Origin: Bacilli bacterium | Lineage (GTDB): Bacteria > Bacillota_I > Bacilli_A > RF39 > UBA660 | DNA length: 50,074 bases | Assembly (NCBI GenBank): GCA_028693275.1 | Contig: JAQUVS010000001.1 | Location: 79,132 to 129,205, forward strand | Direction: 5' to 3' | Shown here: positions 20,134 through 30,815 of the stretch, piece by piece | How positions within the stretch are numbered: position 1 is the stretch's first letter | How the letters are laid out: every line of letters starts with the position of its first letter | Program-made: the position numbers and the translations under genes | The notes under the pieces: generated by a model | The model's database searches: none | What the model was told of the DNA's origin: nothing | Seen by the model: the letters and a program-made list of their open reading frames with translations, nothing else

Positions 20134-20735
20134 TGAGAGCATATTTTTTTCCTAGGTTATTATCATATTTAATAGATATATTTTTACTAGCTATGATACT
20201 TGGAATTTTCAGTTTTGCAATCCCAGAAAATAAGAATATTGAAACTTTGAATAAGGAATATAAACAATTAAATGAGGAATATCTTGATAAAAAAATAAAT
20301 GTGGATGAATACATGAATAGATCAAAAGATGTTGTTTATGAATTGGATTATGCAAGATTTCCTGAAGTTGCTATTAATTTAGTTTTAGTTATCTCTTATT
20401 TTGTTGTATTTCAATTTTACAATAAGGGACAAACTATTGGTAAGAGAATAATGAAAATAAGAGTTGTATCTAATAATGATAATGAATTAACTATTAATAA
20501 CTATATTTTTAGATCAATGATAATAAATTACATTCTTTTAGATTTATTAATTTTAGGAACACTATTGTTTTTAGGAAGAGATGTATATTATTATTTAGGT
20601 GCTTTTTTAAAGGTTTTAGAAACAATTATTTTTATTGTAACAGGTTTTATGGTATTATATAGAAAAGACGGAAGAGGTTTCCATGATTTAATTGCTAATA
20701 CTAAGGTTATTATGGATGAGGAGGAGTCAAGATGA
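20130..20735 (+). CDS. RDD family membrane protein
   Basis: RAYFFPRLLSYLIDIFLL ... GQTIGKRIMKIRVV ... GRGFHDLIANTKV. Confidence 0.9.
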   Translation: MMRAYFFPRLLSYLIDIFLLAMILGIFSFAIPENKNIETLNKEYKQLNEEYLDKKINVDEYMNRSKDVVYELDYARFPEVAINLVLVISYFVVFQFYNKGQTIGKRIMKIRVVSNNDNELTINNYIFRSMIINYILLDLLILGTLLFLGRDVYYYLGAFLKVLETIIFIVTGFMVLYRKDGRGFHDLIANTKVIMDEEESR

Positions 20736-22222
20736 GAGAGTTAACAGAACAAGAATTAGTTAGAAGAGAAAAGGTAAGCAAAATAAAAGAAAATTGCAAT
20801 CCTTATCCAGAAAGATATGTTATTACACATGAGTTATGTGATGCTAAATTATTAGAAGATGGCGTTAATAATGTAAGTGTAGCTGGTAGAATAGTTTTAA
20901 TGAGAAAAATGGGTAAGATGAGTTTCTTAACAATTAGAGATGTTAAGGGAAGCATTCAAATATCTATTAAAGTCGATGTAGTTGGAGAAGAAAAATATGA
21001 ATTTTTCAAAGAGTCTTTTGACTTAGGAGATTTTATAGGTGTAACAGGAGAAGTTTTTACTACTCATACTGAAGAAAAAACTATCAGAGCTAGTGACTTT
21101 GTTTTCTTAGGTAAAGCATTAAAACCTTTACCAGAAAAATTTCATGGTTTAACAGATACAGAAGCATGTTATAGAAATAGATATGTTGACTTAATAATGA
21201 ATCAAAATACTAGAGATAGATTTAATTTGAAATATGAATTTATTAAACAGGTTAGAAGATATTTAGAAGATAGAAATTATGTAGAAATAGAAACACCGGT
21301 TTTAATAAATAAGCCAAGTGGTGCACTGGCTAAGCCTTTTATGTCACACCATAATGCTTTAGATATTGATGTTTACTTAAGAATTGCTCCTGAAACATAT
21401 TTAAAAAGAGCAATTGTTGGTGGATTCACAAAAGTTTTTGAATTTGCAAGATGTTTTAGAAATGAAGGAATGGATTCAACACATTTACAAGATTTCTCTA
21501 TGCTAGAAGCATATTGTAGTTATTATAATTACAAAGATACTATGTTACTAATTGAAGATATGTTGAAAACTGTAATTTTAAATACATTTGGTACATTAGA
21601 AATTACTATTGATGATAAAATCGTTGATCTTTCTAAGAAATGGGAAGTAGTATCATTTAGAGATTTAATAAATAAGTATGTGTCTTTAGATATAAATGTT
21701 TATAATACTAAGGAATTATTAATTGCTCAAATAGTTGAAAGAGGAATTGAATTAGATTCTGAAACAGATATCAATTTATTAGGATTTGGTAAATTAGTTG
21801 ATTTATTATATAAGAAAGTTGCTAGACCATTTATGATTGAACCAGTTTTCTTGGTAGATCACCCTATTGAATTATCTCCTTTAGCAAGAGCTAATGATAA
21901 TGATAAAAATATAACTGATAGATTCCAATTAGTAATAAATGGAGCTGAAATAATTAATGCTTATTCAGAACTTGTTGATCCAATCGAGCAATTGAATAGA
22001 TTAGAAGAACAAGCTAAATTAAATGCTGATGGTGATGATGAAGCAATGGTTATGGACTATGATTATATAGAAGCTATGGAATATGGTATGCCACCTATTT
22101 CTGGCTGGGGAATGGGAATTGATCGTGTTATTCAAGTTTTAACGGGAGTACCTAATATTAAGGATAGTGTTTTATTTCCATTAATGAGACCAATAAATAA
22201 CGAAAAAGAAGAATCTAAATAA
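20732..22222 (+). CDS. lysS: Lysyl-tRNA synthetase (class II)
   Basis: RNRYVDLIMN, FEFARCFRNEGMD, GWGMGIDRVIQVLTG. Confidence 0.98.
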   Translation: MRELTEQELVRREKVSKIKENCNPYPERYVITHELCDAKLLEDGVNNVSVAGRIVLMRKMGKMSFLTIRDVKGSIQISIKVDVVGEEKYEFFKESFDLGDFIGVTGEVFTTHTEEKTIRASDFVFLGKALKPLPEKFHGLTDTEACYRNRYVDLIMNQNTRDRFNLKYEFIKQVRRYLEDRNYVEIETPVLINKPSGALAKPFMSHHNALDIDVYLRIAPETYLKRAIVGGFTKVFEFARCFRNEGMDSTHLQDFSMLEAYCSYYNYKDTMLLIEDMLKTVILNTFGTLEITIDDKIVDLSKKWEVVSFRDLINKYVSLDINVYNTKELLIAQIVERGIELDSETDINLLGFGKLVDLLYKKVARPFMIEPVFLVDHPIELSPLARANDNDKNITDRFQLVINGAEIINAYSELVDPIEQLNRLEEQAKLNADGDDEAMVMDYDYIEAMEYGMPPISGWGMGIDRVIQVLTGVPNIKDSVLFPLMRPINNEKEESK

Positions 22223-22233
22223 GATTCTTTTTT
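22206..22233 (+). terminator. Intrinsic terminator after lysS
   Basis: AAGAATCT-AAATA-AGATTCTTTTTT. Confidence 0.8.
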
Positions 22234-22257
22234 CATTAAAATTTCACATAAATATGT

Positions 22258-22286
22258 TTGTCCTTTTATACTTATTGGGGTATAAT
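22258..22286 (+). promoter_or_regulatory. Sigma-A-type promoter of the YfcC-like transporter gene
   Basis: TTGTCC, 17-bp spacer, TATAAT. Confidence 0.65.
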
Positions 22287-22303
22287 TATATTGGGAGGGT
22301 AAT

Positions 22304-23713
22304 ATGAAAAAACATAATACATTAAAAGTTATTTTACTTTCTATTGTTGTTCTATTTTTGTTCACATGGATATTTCCAGGTGCAGCATTTAATTCAGAAT
22401 TAACATTAGGAAACAGAAATCAAATGGGAATATTTGATTTGATTTCTTATCCATCATTAACTTTAACATATTTTGGTTATATACTAGTTTATGTTCTATT
22501 AATTGGTGGTTTCTATGGGGTTGCTCATAAAATACCAGCTTACAGAAAGGCATTAGATAAAATTGTAAAACTTTTTCATAAAAAAGAAGCTTTATTATTA
22601 TCTTTAATTTCTGTTTTAGTTGCTATATTTGTGTCAGTAACTGGATTATCAATAGGAGTTTTATTTTTCTTTCCATTTATAATTGCATTAGTATTATTAA
22701 TGGGATACAACAAATTAGTTGCAGCTAGTGTAACGGCTGGTGCAACAGCAGTTGGTCTAATAGGAACAACTTTTGGTAGCCAAACAGTTAATATGATTAA
22801 TAACTATTTAAGTACAACAGTTTATACTGAAATAGCTATTAAGGTTTTACTTTTAGTTTTAGGACTATGCTTATTGATATTTAATACTTTAAGATATGCC
22901 AAAAATGTTAAAAGTAAAGTTGATCAAGAAGAAAATATTTTTGTTCCAGAAAAAATTAAAGCTACTGAAGCTAAAAAAACAAATTCAGTTTTCTTTGCTG
23001 TAATATTTGGATTTATTTCAGTTTTAATGATAGTAGCATTTTTACCTTGGGAATCTGTATTTAAAATTACTTGGTTTGCTGATGCGTTAACTGCTATCAA
23101 AGGATTTGAAATAGCTTCATTTCCAGTATTTTCAAAAGTATTAGGAACATCTCTTAATCAATTTGGAAATTGGTCATTAAGTTCTGAAATGCTAGTAGCA
23201 TTATTTATAATGACTGTGTTATTAGGACTTATATATAAAGTTAAATTTAATGATTTTATAGAATCATTTATTGGAGGAATGAAAAGAGCAGTATATCCAG
23301 CAGCATTAATGTTATTGGTATATACATGCTTAATAATAGTAACATTTAATCCATTCCAATTATTTATAACTGATTTCTTATTAAATTTAACAAAAGGATT
23401 TAATGTTGTTACAATGACTTTTGTGGCATTTATTTCTAGTTTATTTAACGTAGAATCAGCATATGCTGCACAAAGTACATTACCTTATTTAATTACTGTA
23501 GTAACAGACAAAGATTTTTATTCACTTATTGCTTTAATATTCCAAGCAATTTATGGATTAACGATGTTAGTAGTTCCAACAAGTGTTGTTTTAGTTGGTG
23601 TCTTAAGTTATTTAGAAATTTCTTATACTCAATGGTTAAAACATATTTGGAAATTATTTTTAGAATTACTTGTGTTACTATTGATTGTATTTATTATATT
23701 ATTAGTAATATAA
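22304..23713 (+). CDS. Multi-TM transporter, possibly YfcC/C4-dicarboxylate or basic amino acid antiporter-like
   Basis: 469 aa with >10 hydrophobic segments; GGFYGVAHKIPAYRKALDKI and VTAGATAVGLIGTTFGSQT patterns. Confidence 0.6.
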   Translation: MKKHNTLKVILLSIVVLFLFTWIFPGAAFNSELTLGNRNQMGIFDLISYPSLTLTYFGYILVYVLLIGGFYGVAHKIPAYRKALDKIVKLFHKKEALLLSLISVLVAIFVSVTGLSIGVLFFFPFIIALVLLMGYNKLVAASVTAGATAVGLIGTTFGSQTVNMINNYLSTTVYTEIAIKVLLLVLGLCLLIFNTLRYAKNVKSKVDQEENIFVPEKIKATEAKKTNSVFFAVIFGFISVLMIVAFLPWESVFKITWFADALTAIKGFEIASFPVFSKVLGTSLNQFGNWSLSSEMLVALFIMTVLLGLIYKVKFNDFIESFIGGMKRAVYPAALMLLVYTCLIIVTFNPFQLFITDFLLNLTKGFNVVTMTFVAFISSLFNVESAYAAQSTLPYLITVVTDKDFYSLIALIFQAIYGLTMLVVPTSVVLVGVLSYLEISYTQWLKHIWKLFLELLVLLLIVFIILLVI

Positions 23714-23723
23714 AATTAATTAA

Positions 23724-23752
23724 GAAGTTAACTTCTATGGTTAACTTTTTTT
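23724..23752 (+). terminator. Intrinsic terminator after transporter
   Basis: AAGTTAAC-TTCTATG-GTTAACTTTTTTT. Confidence 0.8.
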
Positions 23753-23836
23753 GTTATGTAATATCAGATAATTACATGGATATGATGAAACTAATCAATT
23801 TCAAAAAACAAAGCAAGAAAGTTTTAAATAGCTTCC

Positions 23837-23865
23837 TTGTTTTATTATTCAATAGATGGTAAAAT
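23837..23865 (+). promoter_or_regulatory. Promoter upstream of uvrB
   Basis: TTGTTT, 17-bp spacer, TG-G-TAAAAT (extended -10). Confidence 0.5.
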
Positions 23866-23916
23866 ATGTTATTGAAATTGTCTTAAATATTGTATAAAGA
23901 TTTTATAGGAGGAATT

Positions 23917-25875
23917 ATGAAGGAAAAGTTTGAATTAGTATCAAAATATAATCCTAGTGGGGATCAACCTTTAGCTATTGAAAAATTAGTTGATGGTATT
24001 AATAGTGGTAAAAAGGAACAAGTATTATTAGGGGCAACAGGAACAGGCAAGACATTTACTATTGCTAATGTAATAAAGGAAGTTAATAAACCAACTTTAG
24101 TTTTAGCACATAATAAGACTTTGGCTGGTCAATTGTATTCAGAGTTGAAAGAACTTTTTCCTAATAACAGGGTTGAATATTTCGTTTCTTATTACGATTA
24201 TTTTCAACCAGAAGCTTATGTTCCATCTACTGATACATATATAGAAAAAGATTCCTCAATAAATGATGAAATAGATGAATTGAGACATTCAGCTACTAGT
24301 GCTCTTTTATCTAGAGATGATGTTATTGTTGTTTCTTCTGTTTCTTGTATTTATGGTATAGGAGAAGTAGAAGATTATAAGGAGAAGATGTTAATATTAA
24401 CTGTTTCTGATAATATTTCAAGAGAACAGGTTCTTGTTAGACTTGTAGAAATGTTGTATGAGAGAAATGATTATGATTTTAAAAGAGGGACCTTTAGAGT
24501 TAGAGGAGATATAGTAGAAATTATTCCTTCTTATTTGAGTAGTAAGGGATTTAGAATAGAATTTTTTGGAGATGAAATAGAAAAAATAAGTGAAATTGAC
24601 ATTATTACTGGAGGAATTATAAATAATGTAAAAACAGTAAGCATATTTCCTGCTAGTCACTTTGTTGTTAATGACAGTAAATTATTAAAAGCAATTCAAA
24701 CTATAAAAGATGAATTAAAAGAAAGACTCGAAGAGTTAAAAAAAGAAAATAAGTTATTAGAAATACAAAGACTAGAGCAAAGAACTAATTATGACTTGGA
24801 GATGCTTTCAGAAACAGGTTTTTGTAGGGGAATAGAAAATTATTCACGTCATATGTCTCTTAGAAAAGAAGGAGAAACGCCTACTACATTGATAGATTTT
24901 TTCCCTAAAGATTTTCTGATGGTAATAGATGAGTCTCATGTTACAATTCCTCAAGTTAGAGGGATGTATAACGGTGATAGAGCTAGGAAAATGAACTTGG
25001 TTGATTATGGTTTTAGATTACCTAGTGCTTTAGATAATCGACCATTAAAGTTTGATGAATTTGAGAAAAAAGTAAATCAAGTTATTTATGTATCTGCTAC
25101 TCCTGGTGATTATGAAATGGAAAGAGTTGAAGGTAAATTTGTAGAGCAAATTATAAGACCTACAGGATTACTTGATCCAACAATAGAAGTTAGAAAATCA
25201 GAAGGGCAAATAGATGATTTATTACATGAGATAAGAGAAAGAATTCTAAAGAATGAAAGAGTATTAATTACGACACTTACTATTAGGATGTCAGAAGAAT
25301 TAACAAATTATTTTAAAGAACTTGATATTAAAGTTGCATATTTACATAGTGAAGTTAAAACGTTAGAAAGACTAAATGTAATAAGAGATTTAAGACTTGG
25401 TAAATATGATGTTATTATAGGAATTAACTTATTAAGAGAGGGAATTGATATACCAGAAGTAAGTTTGATAGCTATTTTAGATGCGGATAAGGAAGGTTTT
25501 TTAAGAAGTGAAAGAAGTTTAATTCAAACTATTGGTAGATGTGCAAGAAATTCTAATGGTCATTGCATAATGTATGCTGATAGGATAACTGATAGTATGG
25601 ATAAAGCAATTAAAGAAACAGCAAGAAGAAGAAAAATTCAATTAGAATACAATAATAAAAATAATATTATACCTACTACAATTGTTAAAGAAATCAGAGA
25701 AACAATTAGTAATAAGGATTTTAATATTGATAATAACAGCAAGAAGTTAACGAAGAAAGAAAAAGAATTTATGTATGAAAAATTGGAACAAGAAATGAAA
25801 GAAGCTGCAAAAAATTTAGATTTTGAACGTGCAATGGAATTAAGAGATATAATTTTTGAGATGAAGAGTGAATAG
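23917..25875 (+). CDS. uvrB: Excinuclease ABC subunit B
   Basis: [39 protein letters not shown] 23917 after AGGAGGA; C-terminal UVR motif. Confidence 0.98.
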   Translation: MKEKFELVSKYNPSGDQPLAIEKLVDGINSGKKEQVLLGATGTGKTFTIANVIKEVNKPTLVLAHNKTLAGQLYSELKELFPNNRVEYFVSYYDYFQPEAYVPSTDTYIEKDSSINDEIDELRHSATSALLSRDDVIVVSSVSCIYGIGEVEDYKEKMLILTVSDNISREQVLVRLVEMLYERNDYDFKRGTFRVRGDIVEIIPSYLSSKGFRIEFFGDEIEKISEIDIITGGIINNVKTVSIFPASHFVVNDSKLLKAIQTIKDELKERLEELKKENKLLEIQRLEQRTNYDLEMLSETGFCRGIENYSRHMSLRKEGETPTTLIDFFPKDFLMVIDESHVTIPQVRGMYNGDRARKMNLVDYGFRLPSALDNRPLKFDEFEKKVNQVIYVSATPGDYEMERVEGKFVEQIIRPTGLLDPTIEVRKSEGQIDDLLHEIRERILKNERVLITTLTIRMSEELTNYFKELDIKVAYLHSEVKTLERLNVIRDLRLGKYDVIIGINLLREGIDIPEVSLIAILDADKEGFLRSERSLIQTIGRCARNSNGHCIMYADRITDSMDKAIKETARRRKIQLEYNNKNNIIPTTIVKEIRETISNKDFNIDNNSKKLTKKEKEFMYEKLEQEMKEAAKNLDFERAMELRDIIFEMKSE

Positions 25876-25876
25876 T

Positions 25877-26713
25877 ATGAAAAAATTTAAGAAAGTTTAT
25901 ATAGAAATAACTAATATTTGTAATTTAGATTGTTCATTTTGTTCTAAATCTTGTAGAAAAAAAGAAAGTATGACTACTCTACATTTTGAAGAAATATTAA
26001 AAAAAATAGATCAATATACAGATTATATTTACTTACACGTTAAAGGTGAACCTCTTCTACATAAAAATCTAGATGAATTTATTTATTTAGCTAAAAAATA
26101 TAATAAATATGTAAATATTACAACTAATGGAACGCTAATCGATAAATTTAATATGAGATTAGTAGAAGATGGTTTAATTAGACAAATAAATTTTTCACTT
26201 CATTCTGAAAATAATAAAAAAAATTATTTAGATGATATTTTTACTTTTTCAAAAGTAGCTAAATTTAATACTAATATTGTTTATAGATTTTGGACTATTG
26301 ATGATATCAATATTAATAATATAAATGATAATATTTTAGATAGATTGATTTTAGAATATAATTTATCCCCAGAAGTTGTTGATAATATTTTAAATCAAAG
26401 GAATACTAAGATTGATTTTAACACTTATGTTAATAAGGATAGTAAATTTGTATGGCCGGATTCAAATAATAATTTAGATGAGGAAAAAGGTTATTGTTAT
26501 GGTCTAAAAGATCAGATTGCTATTTTAGTAGATGGAACTGTTGTTCCATGTTGTTTAGATGGCGAAGGAGAAATAGATTTAGGTAATATTTTTATTAATA
26601 CATTAGAAGAAATATTATCAACAGAAAGAGTGGAAAAAATAGTGAACGGATTTAGAAATAGAGTAGCTATTGAAAATTTATGTAAACATTGTAATTTTAA
26701 GAACAAATTTTAA
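25877..26713 (+). CDS. Radical SAM protein with SPASM/twitch-like C-terminus
   Basis: EITNICNLDCSFCSKSC (CxxxCxxC), KGEPLLHKNL, C-terminal Cys cluster PCCLDGE...LCKHC. Confidence 0.88.
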   Translation: MKKFKKVYIEITNICNLDCSFCSKSCRKKESMTTLHFEEILKKIDQYTDYIYLHVKGEPLLHKNLDEFIYLAKKYNKYVNITTNGTLIDKFNMRLVEDGLIRQINFSLHSENNKKNYLDDIFTFSKVAKFNTNIVYRFWTIDDININNINDNILDRLILEYNLSPEVVDNILNQRNTKIDFNTYVNKDSKFVWPDSNNNLDEEKGYCYGLKDQIAILVDGTVVPCCLDGEGEIDLGNIFINTLEEILSTERVEKIVNGFRNRVAIENLCKHCNFKNKF

Positions 26714-26749
26714 GTATTGATGTTATAATTATGCTAGGTGGTGTTTTGA

Positions 26750-27511
26750 ATGATAATTGTTGATCATAATGATTTACAAAGTTTAATTGTAAATGATAAA
26801 AATTCAAAGGTAAAAGGCTCTTTGAAAGAATTTACAGATATTTTTAGAAATGAGAAAAAGGATATTAATACGGTTCAAGAGATTTATCTTGTTTTATATA
26901 AATTTCTTGATGCTGAGAATAGATTATATGAATCTGATCCTGTTAAATATGAAAAAACAGAGTATTTTAGAAATAATAGTTCAGAAATATTTGAAAGCAG
27001 AGTAGGAAAGAATAGTATTGGCTTTTCTATGGTTAACGCATCAGTACTAAGAAAATTAGGAATTCCAACGGTTCTTGTAGAAGGAATAAAGATGAGTGAA
27101 TTATTTATAAATGGCGAAATAGAAGAACATATGTTTCTAGAAGTTTATTTGAATAATACATGGATCTTGGTTGATTCTACTAGTGGTTTTGTTTATGGAA
27201 AGTATGACAAAGAAAATAGAAATCTTCCAAACGGTTATTACGCTGCTTCAAAAAGCATATCAGGTATTGCTTTAGATAATGAGCATACTCATGAAAAACT
27301 TCTAAAAGAATATTTTTCAAACAAGTATGTTGATTACAAGGATCCAAATTATCCAATAATTAAAGATTTTTTAATGAGGGAAAGAGTTAGAGTTTGTAGA
27401 TTCTCTCCTGATGAATTATTTGAGTCTTTGGCTTTTGAAGATGATATTGATAAAGTTCCTGATTACACAAGACAACTTGTTAAGAAAAAAGAATATAAGA
27501 ATAAAGATTAG
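26750..27511 (+). CDS. Transglutaminase-like fold protein with Ser at the expected Cys position
   Basis: NSIGFSMVNASVLRKLGIPTVLVEG ... HMFLEVYLNNTWILVDSTSG resembles the Cys/His/Asp region, Cys absent. Confidence 0.65.
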   Translation: MIIVDHNDLQSLIVNDKNSKVKGSLKEFTDIFRNEKKDINTVQEIYLVLYKFLDAENRLYESDPVKYEKTEYFRNNSSEIFESRVGKNSIGFSMVNASVLRKLGIPTVLVEGIKMSELFINGEIEEHMFLEVYLNNTWILVDSTSGFVYGKYDKENRNLPNGYYAASKSISGIALDNEHTHEKLLKEYFSNKYVDYKDPNYPIIKDFLMRERVRVCRFSPDELFESLAFEDDIDKVPDYTRQLVKKKEYKNKD

Positions 27512-27528
27512 TTAACTAGTCTTTTTTT
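27504..27528 (+). terminator. Intrinsic terminator overlapping stop codon
   Basis: AAGATTAG-TTAA-CTAGTCTTTTTTT. Confidence 0.75.
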
Positions 27529-27573
27529 ATGATTATTTTTTCAAAAAATGATATAATAAGAACAGGTGATATT

Positions 27574-30381
27574 ATGGATAAAATTATAATAAAAGGAGCT
27601 AGAGAAAACAATTTAAAGAATGTTGATCTTGAGCTTCCTAAAAATAAATTAATAGTTATGACAGGGGTAAGTGGTTCTGGTAAAAGTTCTTTAGCTTTTG
27701 ATACAATTTACGCTGAAGGACAAAGAAGATATGTTGAATCATTGTCTGCTTATGCAAGACAATTTTTGGGTGGAACAGATAAACCTGATGTTGATTCAAT
27801 AGAGGGACTTAGTCCTTCTATTAGTATTGATCAAAAGACAACAAGTAAAAACCCTCGTTCTACTGTTGGTACAGTAACTGAAATATATGATTACTTAAGA
27901 CTTTTATTTGCTAGAATAGGGACTCCATATTGTCCTACTCATAAGGTGCCAATTTCTTCACAAAGTATTGATGAAATGGTTAATAAAGTTTCGGAGTATG
28001 AGGAAGGTAGCAAACTTGTCATTTTAGCTCCTTATGCCCATGGCGATAAGGGAACTTTTAAGGATGAGCTTGATGAACTTCGTAAACAAGGGTTTATTAG
28101 AGTTAGAATTGATTCAGAAATGGTAGATTTATCGGAAGAAATAGTTTTGGATAAGAATAAAAAACATAATATTGATGTTGTTGTTGATAGGATTATTTTA
28201 AAAGATAATTATAGAAGTCGTTTGTATGAGGCTATGGAAAGTGCTACTAAACTTTCTAAAGGAAAAGTGGTAGTTCAAATAATTGGAGATAAGGAAGTTA
28301 TCTTTTCTGAAAATTTTGCATGTCCATATTGTGATTTTTCTTTACCGGAATTAGAACCTCGTTTATTTAGTTTTAATGCTCCTTTTGGTGCATGTCATGA
28401 TTGTAAAGGATTAGGTTTTAAGTTAAAAATAGATTTTGATTTAATAGTTCCTGATAAAAATAAATCATTAAATGATGGTGCAATAATTACTTTAAGTGAT
28501 GATCAAGATGGTATTTACTTTAAAAGATTAGAAGCTGCTTGTAAGCATTATAATATAGATATGAATAAAAAAGTTTCTAAATTAACAGAAAAAGAAAAAG
28601 AAATTGTATTCTATGGAAGTGATGAAATAATTAGTTTTAATTATAAAACTAAAAGTGGAACTACTTATAATAATAAAGATTATTATGAGGGGATTATTAC
28701 AAATTTAGAACGTAGATACTTGGAAACTTCTAGTGAATGGATAAGAGAGTGGCTAGAAAATTATATGATAGAAACTACCTGTGAAACTTGTCATGGTGCT
28801 AGACTTCAAGAAGGAGTTTTATCTGTTTTAGTTGGAAATAAAAACATATATGAAGTAACATGTATGAGTATAAAGGAATTATTACATTATTTTGATGAAC
28901 TTAATTTGTCAAATGAACAAGTTGAAATATCTAAATTATTAATTAAAGAAATAATATCTAGATTGGAATTTTTAAAAAATGTTGGTTTAGAATATTTAAC
29001 ACTTAATAGAATGGCTGGTACTTTATCCGGTGGAGAGTCACAAAGAATAAGATTGGCTACTCAAATAGGATCTAAACTTACAGGAGTTTTATATGTTTTA
29101 GATGAACCAAGTATTGGTCTTCATCAAAAAGATAATGAAAAACTTATAAAATCATTATTAGAAATGCGTGATCTAGGTAATACTTTAATTGTTGTTGAAC
29201 ACGATTTAGATACAATGATGGCAGCTGATTACTTAGTGGATGTTGGTCCTGGAGCAGGAGACTTAGGTGGGGAAATTATTGCAGCAGGAACTCCTAATGA
29301 AGTAATGAAAAATGACAAAAGTGTGACAGGGAGATATTTAAGTGGTAAAGATACAATTGAAACTCCAAAAACAAGAAGAAAAAATAATGGAAAATTTATT
29401 GAAATAAAGGGAGCTAGTGAAAATAATTTAAAAGATATTAATGTTAAATTCCCAATAGGATTATTTAATTGCGTAACAGGAGTTAGTGGTTCAGGTAAGA
29501 GTACTTTAGTAAATCAAATATTATGTTTAGCTGCTCAGAATTCTTTATATAAAATAAAAGAAAAACCAGGGAAATTTAAGAGTATTAAAGGTCTTGAAAA
29601 TATAGATAAAGTAGTTGAAATATCACAAAATCCTATAGGTAGAACTCCAAGAAGTAATCCTGCAACATATACTGGTGTATTTGATGATATTAGAGATTTA
29701 TATACTTCTACAAAAGAATCTAAAATATATGGGTATGAAAAAAATAGATTCTCGTTTAATGTAAAAGGCGGAAGATGTGAGGCTTGTAGAGGCGATGGAG
29801 TTAAAAAAATAGAAATGCATTTTTTACCTGATGTTTATGTTCCTTGTGAAGTTTGTCATGGAACTCGTTATAATAGGGAAACTCTTAATATAAAATATAA
29901 AGAAAAAAATATTGCTGAAGTATTAGATATGAGAGTATCTGAAGCTTTGTTATTTTTTGAAAATGTACCTAAAATCAGAACTAAGCTTCAAGTAATAGAG
30001 GACGTTGGCTTAGGTTATATTAAGTTAGGTCAAAATGCAACTACTTTATCTGGTGGAGAAGCTGGTAGAGTTAAATTAGCTAAGGAATTACAGAGAAAAG
30101 CTACTGGCAAAACGCTATTTATTTTTGATGAACCAACAACAGGATTACATTCTAAGGACATTAAGAGACTACTTGCAATATTTGATAAAATAGTAGATAA
30201 TAATGATACTATAGTAGTGATTGAACATAATTTAGATGTCATAAAGATGGCAGACTATATTATTGATCTTGGCCCTGATGGTGGAGATCTAGGAGGAACT
30301 GTCATAGCAACTGGTACTCCTGAAGAAGTAGCTAAATGTGCTAATTCATATACAGGAGAATACTTAAAGAAAATATTATAG
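27574..30381 (+). CDS. uvrA: Excinuclease ABC subunit A
   Basis: GVSGSGKSSLAFDTIYAEGQRRYVESLSAYARQFL, zinc fingers CPYC/CHDC, two ABC signatures; start ATG 27574. Confidence 0.98.
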   Translation: MDKIIIKGARENNLKNVDLELPKNKLIVMTGVSGSGKSSLAFDTIYAEGQRRYVESLSAYARQFLGGTDKPDVDSIEGLSPSISIDQKTTSKNPRSTVGTVTEIYDYLRLLFARIGTPYCPTHKVPISSQSIDEMVNKVSEYEEGSKLVILAPYAHGDKGTFKDELDELRKQGFIRVRIDSEMVDLSEEIVLDKNKKHNIDVVVDRIILKDNYRSRLYEAMESATKLSKGKVVVQIIGDKEVIFSENFACPYCDFSLPELEPRLFSFNAPFGACHDCKGLGFKLKIDFDLIVPDKNKSLNDGAIITLSDDQDGIYFKRLEAACKHYNIDMNKKVSKLTEKEKEIVFYGSDEIISFNYKTKSGTTYNNKDYYEGIITNLERRYLETSSEWIREWLENYMIETTCETCHGARLQEGVLSVLVGNKNIYEVTCMSIKELLHYFDELNLSNEQVEISKLLIKEIISRLEFLKNVGLEYLTLNRMAGTLSGGESQRIRLATQIGSKLTGVLYVLDEPSIGLHQKDNEKLIKSLLEMRDLGNTLIVVEHDLDTMMAADYLVDVGPGAGDLGGEIIAAGTPNEVMKNDKSVTGRYLSGKDTIETPKTRRKNNGKFIEIKGASENNLKDINVKFPIGLFNCVTGVSGSGKSTLVNQILCLAAQNSLYKIKEKPGKFKSIKGLENIDKVVEISQNPIGRTPRSNPATYTGVFDDIRDLYTSTKESKIYGYEKNRFSFNVKGGRCEACRGDGVKKIEMHFLPDVYVPCEVCHGTRYNRETLNIKYKEKNIAEVLDMRVSEALLFFENVPKIRTKLQVIEDVGLGYIKLGQNATTLSGGEAGRVKLAKELQRKATGKTLFIFDEPTTGLHSKDIKRLLAIFDKIVDNNDTIVVIEHNLDVIKMADYIIDLGPDGGDLGGTVIATGTPEEVAKCANSYTGEYLKKIL

Positions 30382-30389
30382 GTGATGAG

Positions 30390-30815
30390 ATGAAAATAAT
30401 AAAAAATAATTTTAAATTTGATTTAATAAAAGGAATTGAGTGGAGCTTACACATTATTTCATATTGGATAGTACTTTTGTTAGTATCCTTGATGTTTAAA
30501 TCTTTTTATATTGATTATGGTTGTTTTGGCTTTTATTCTTTGATAAGTGTAATTATTATATATATTCTTAATTTAACTGTTAAACCAATTCTGTTTTTTT
30601 TAACCTTACCTATTACAGGATTAACATTAGGATTGTTTTATCCTTTTATAAATGTAATCATTTTAAAAATGACAGATTTTATAATGGGTAATAAATTTGA
30701 TATTAATGATATGTTTATTGCTTTCTTTATTGCAGTATTTATATCAGTTCTTAATATTTTAATAAGTGAAATATTTTTAAAACCAATAATAAGGAGGATA
30801 AAGAAAAATGGATAG
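30390..30815 (+). CDS. YvlD-type / phage holin IV superfamily membrane protein
   Basis: NLTVKPILFFLTLPITGLTLGLFYPFINVIILKMTDFIMG; 4 TMs; next to uvrA and lgt as in Bacillus. Confidence 0.8.
   Translation: MKIIKNNFKFDLIKGIEWSLHIISYWIVLLLVSLMFKSFYIDYGCFGFYSLISVIIIYILNLTVKPILFFLTLPITGLTLGLFYPFINVIILKMTDFIMGNKFDINDMFIAFFIAVFISVLNILISEIFLKPIIRRIKKNG

Noticed and set aside
23632-23862. Plus-strand ORF of 76 aa after the transporter
   Set aside because: Overlaps the transporter in another frame and runs through the terminator; no SD.
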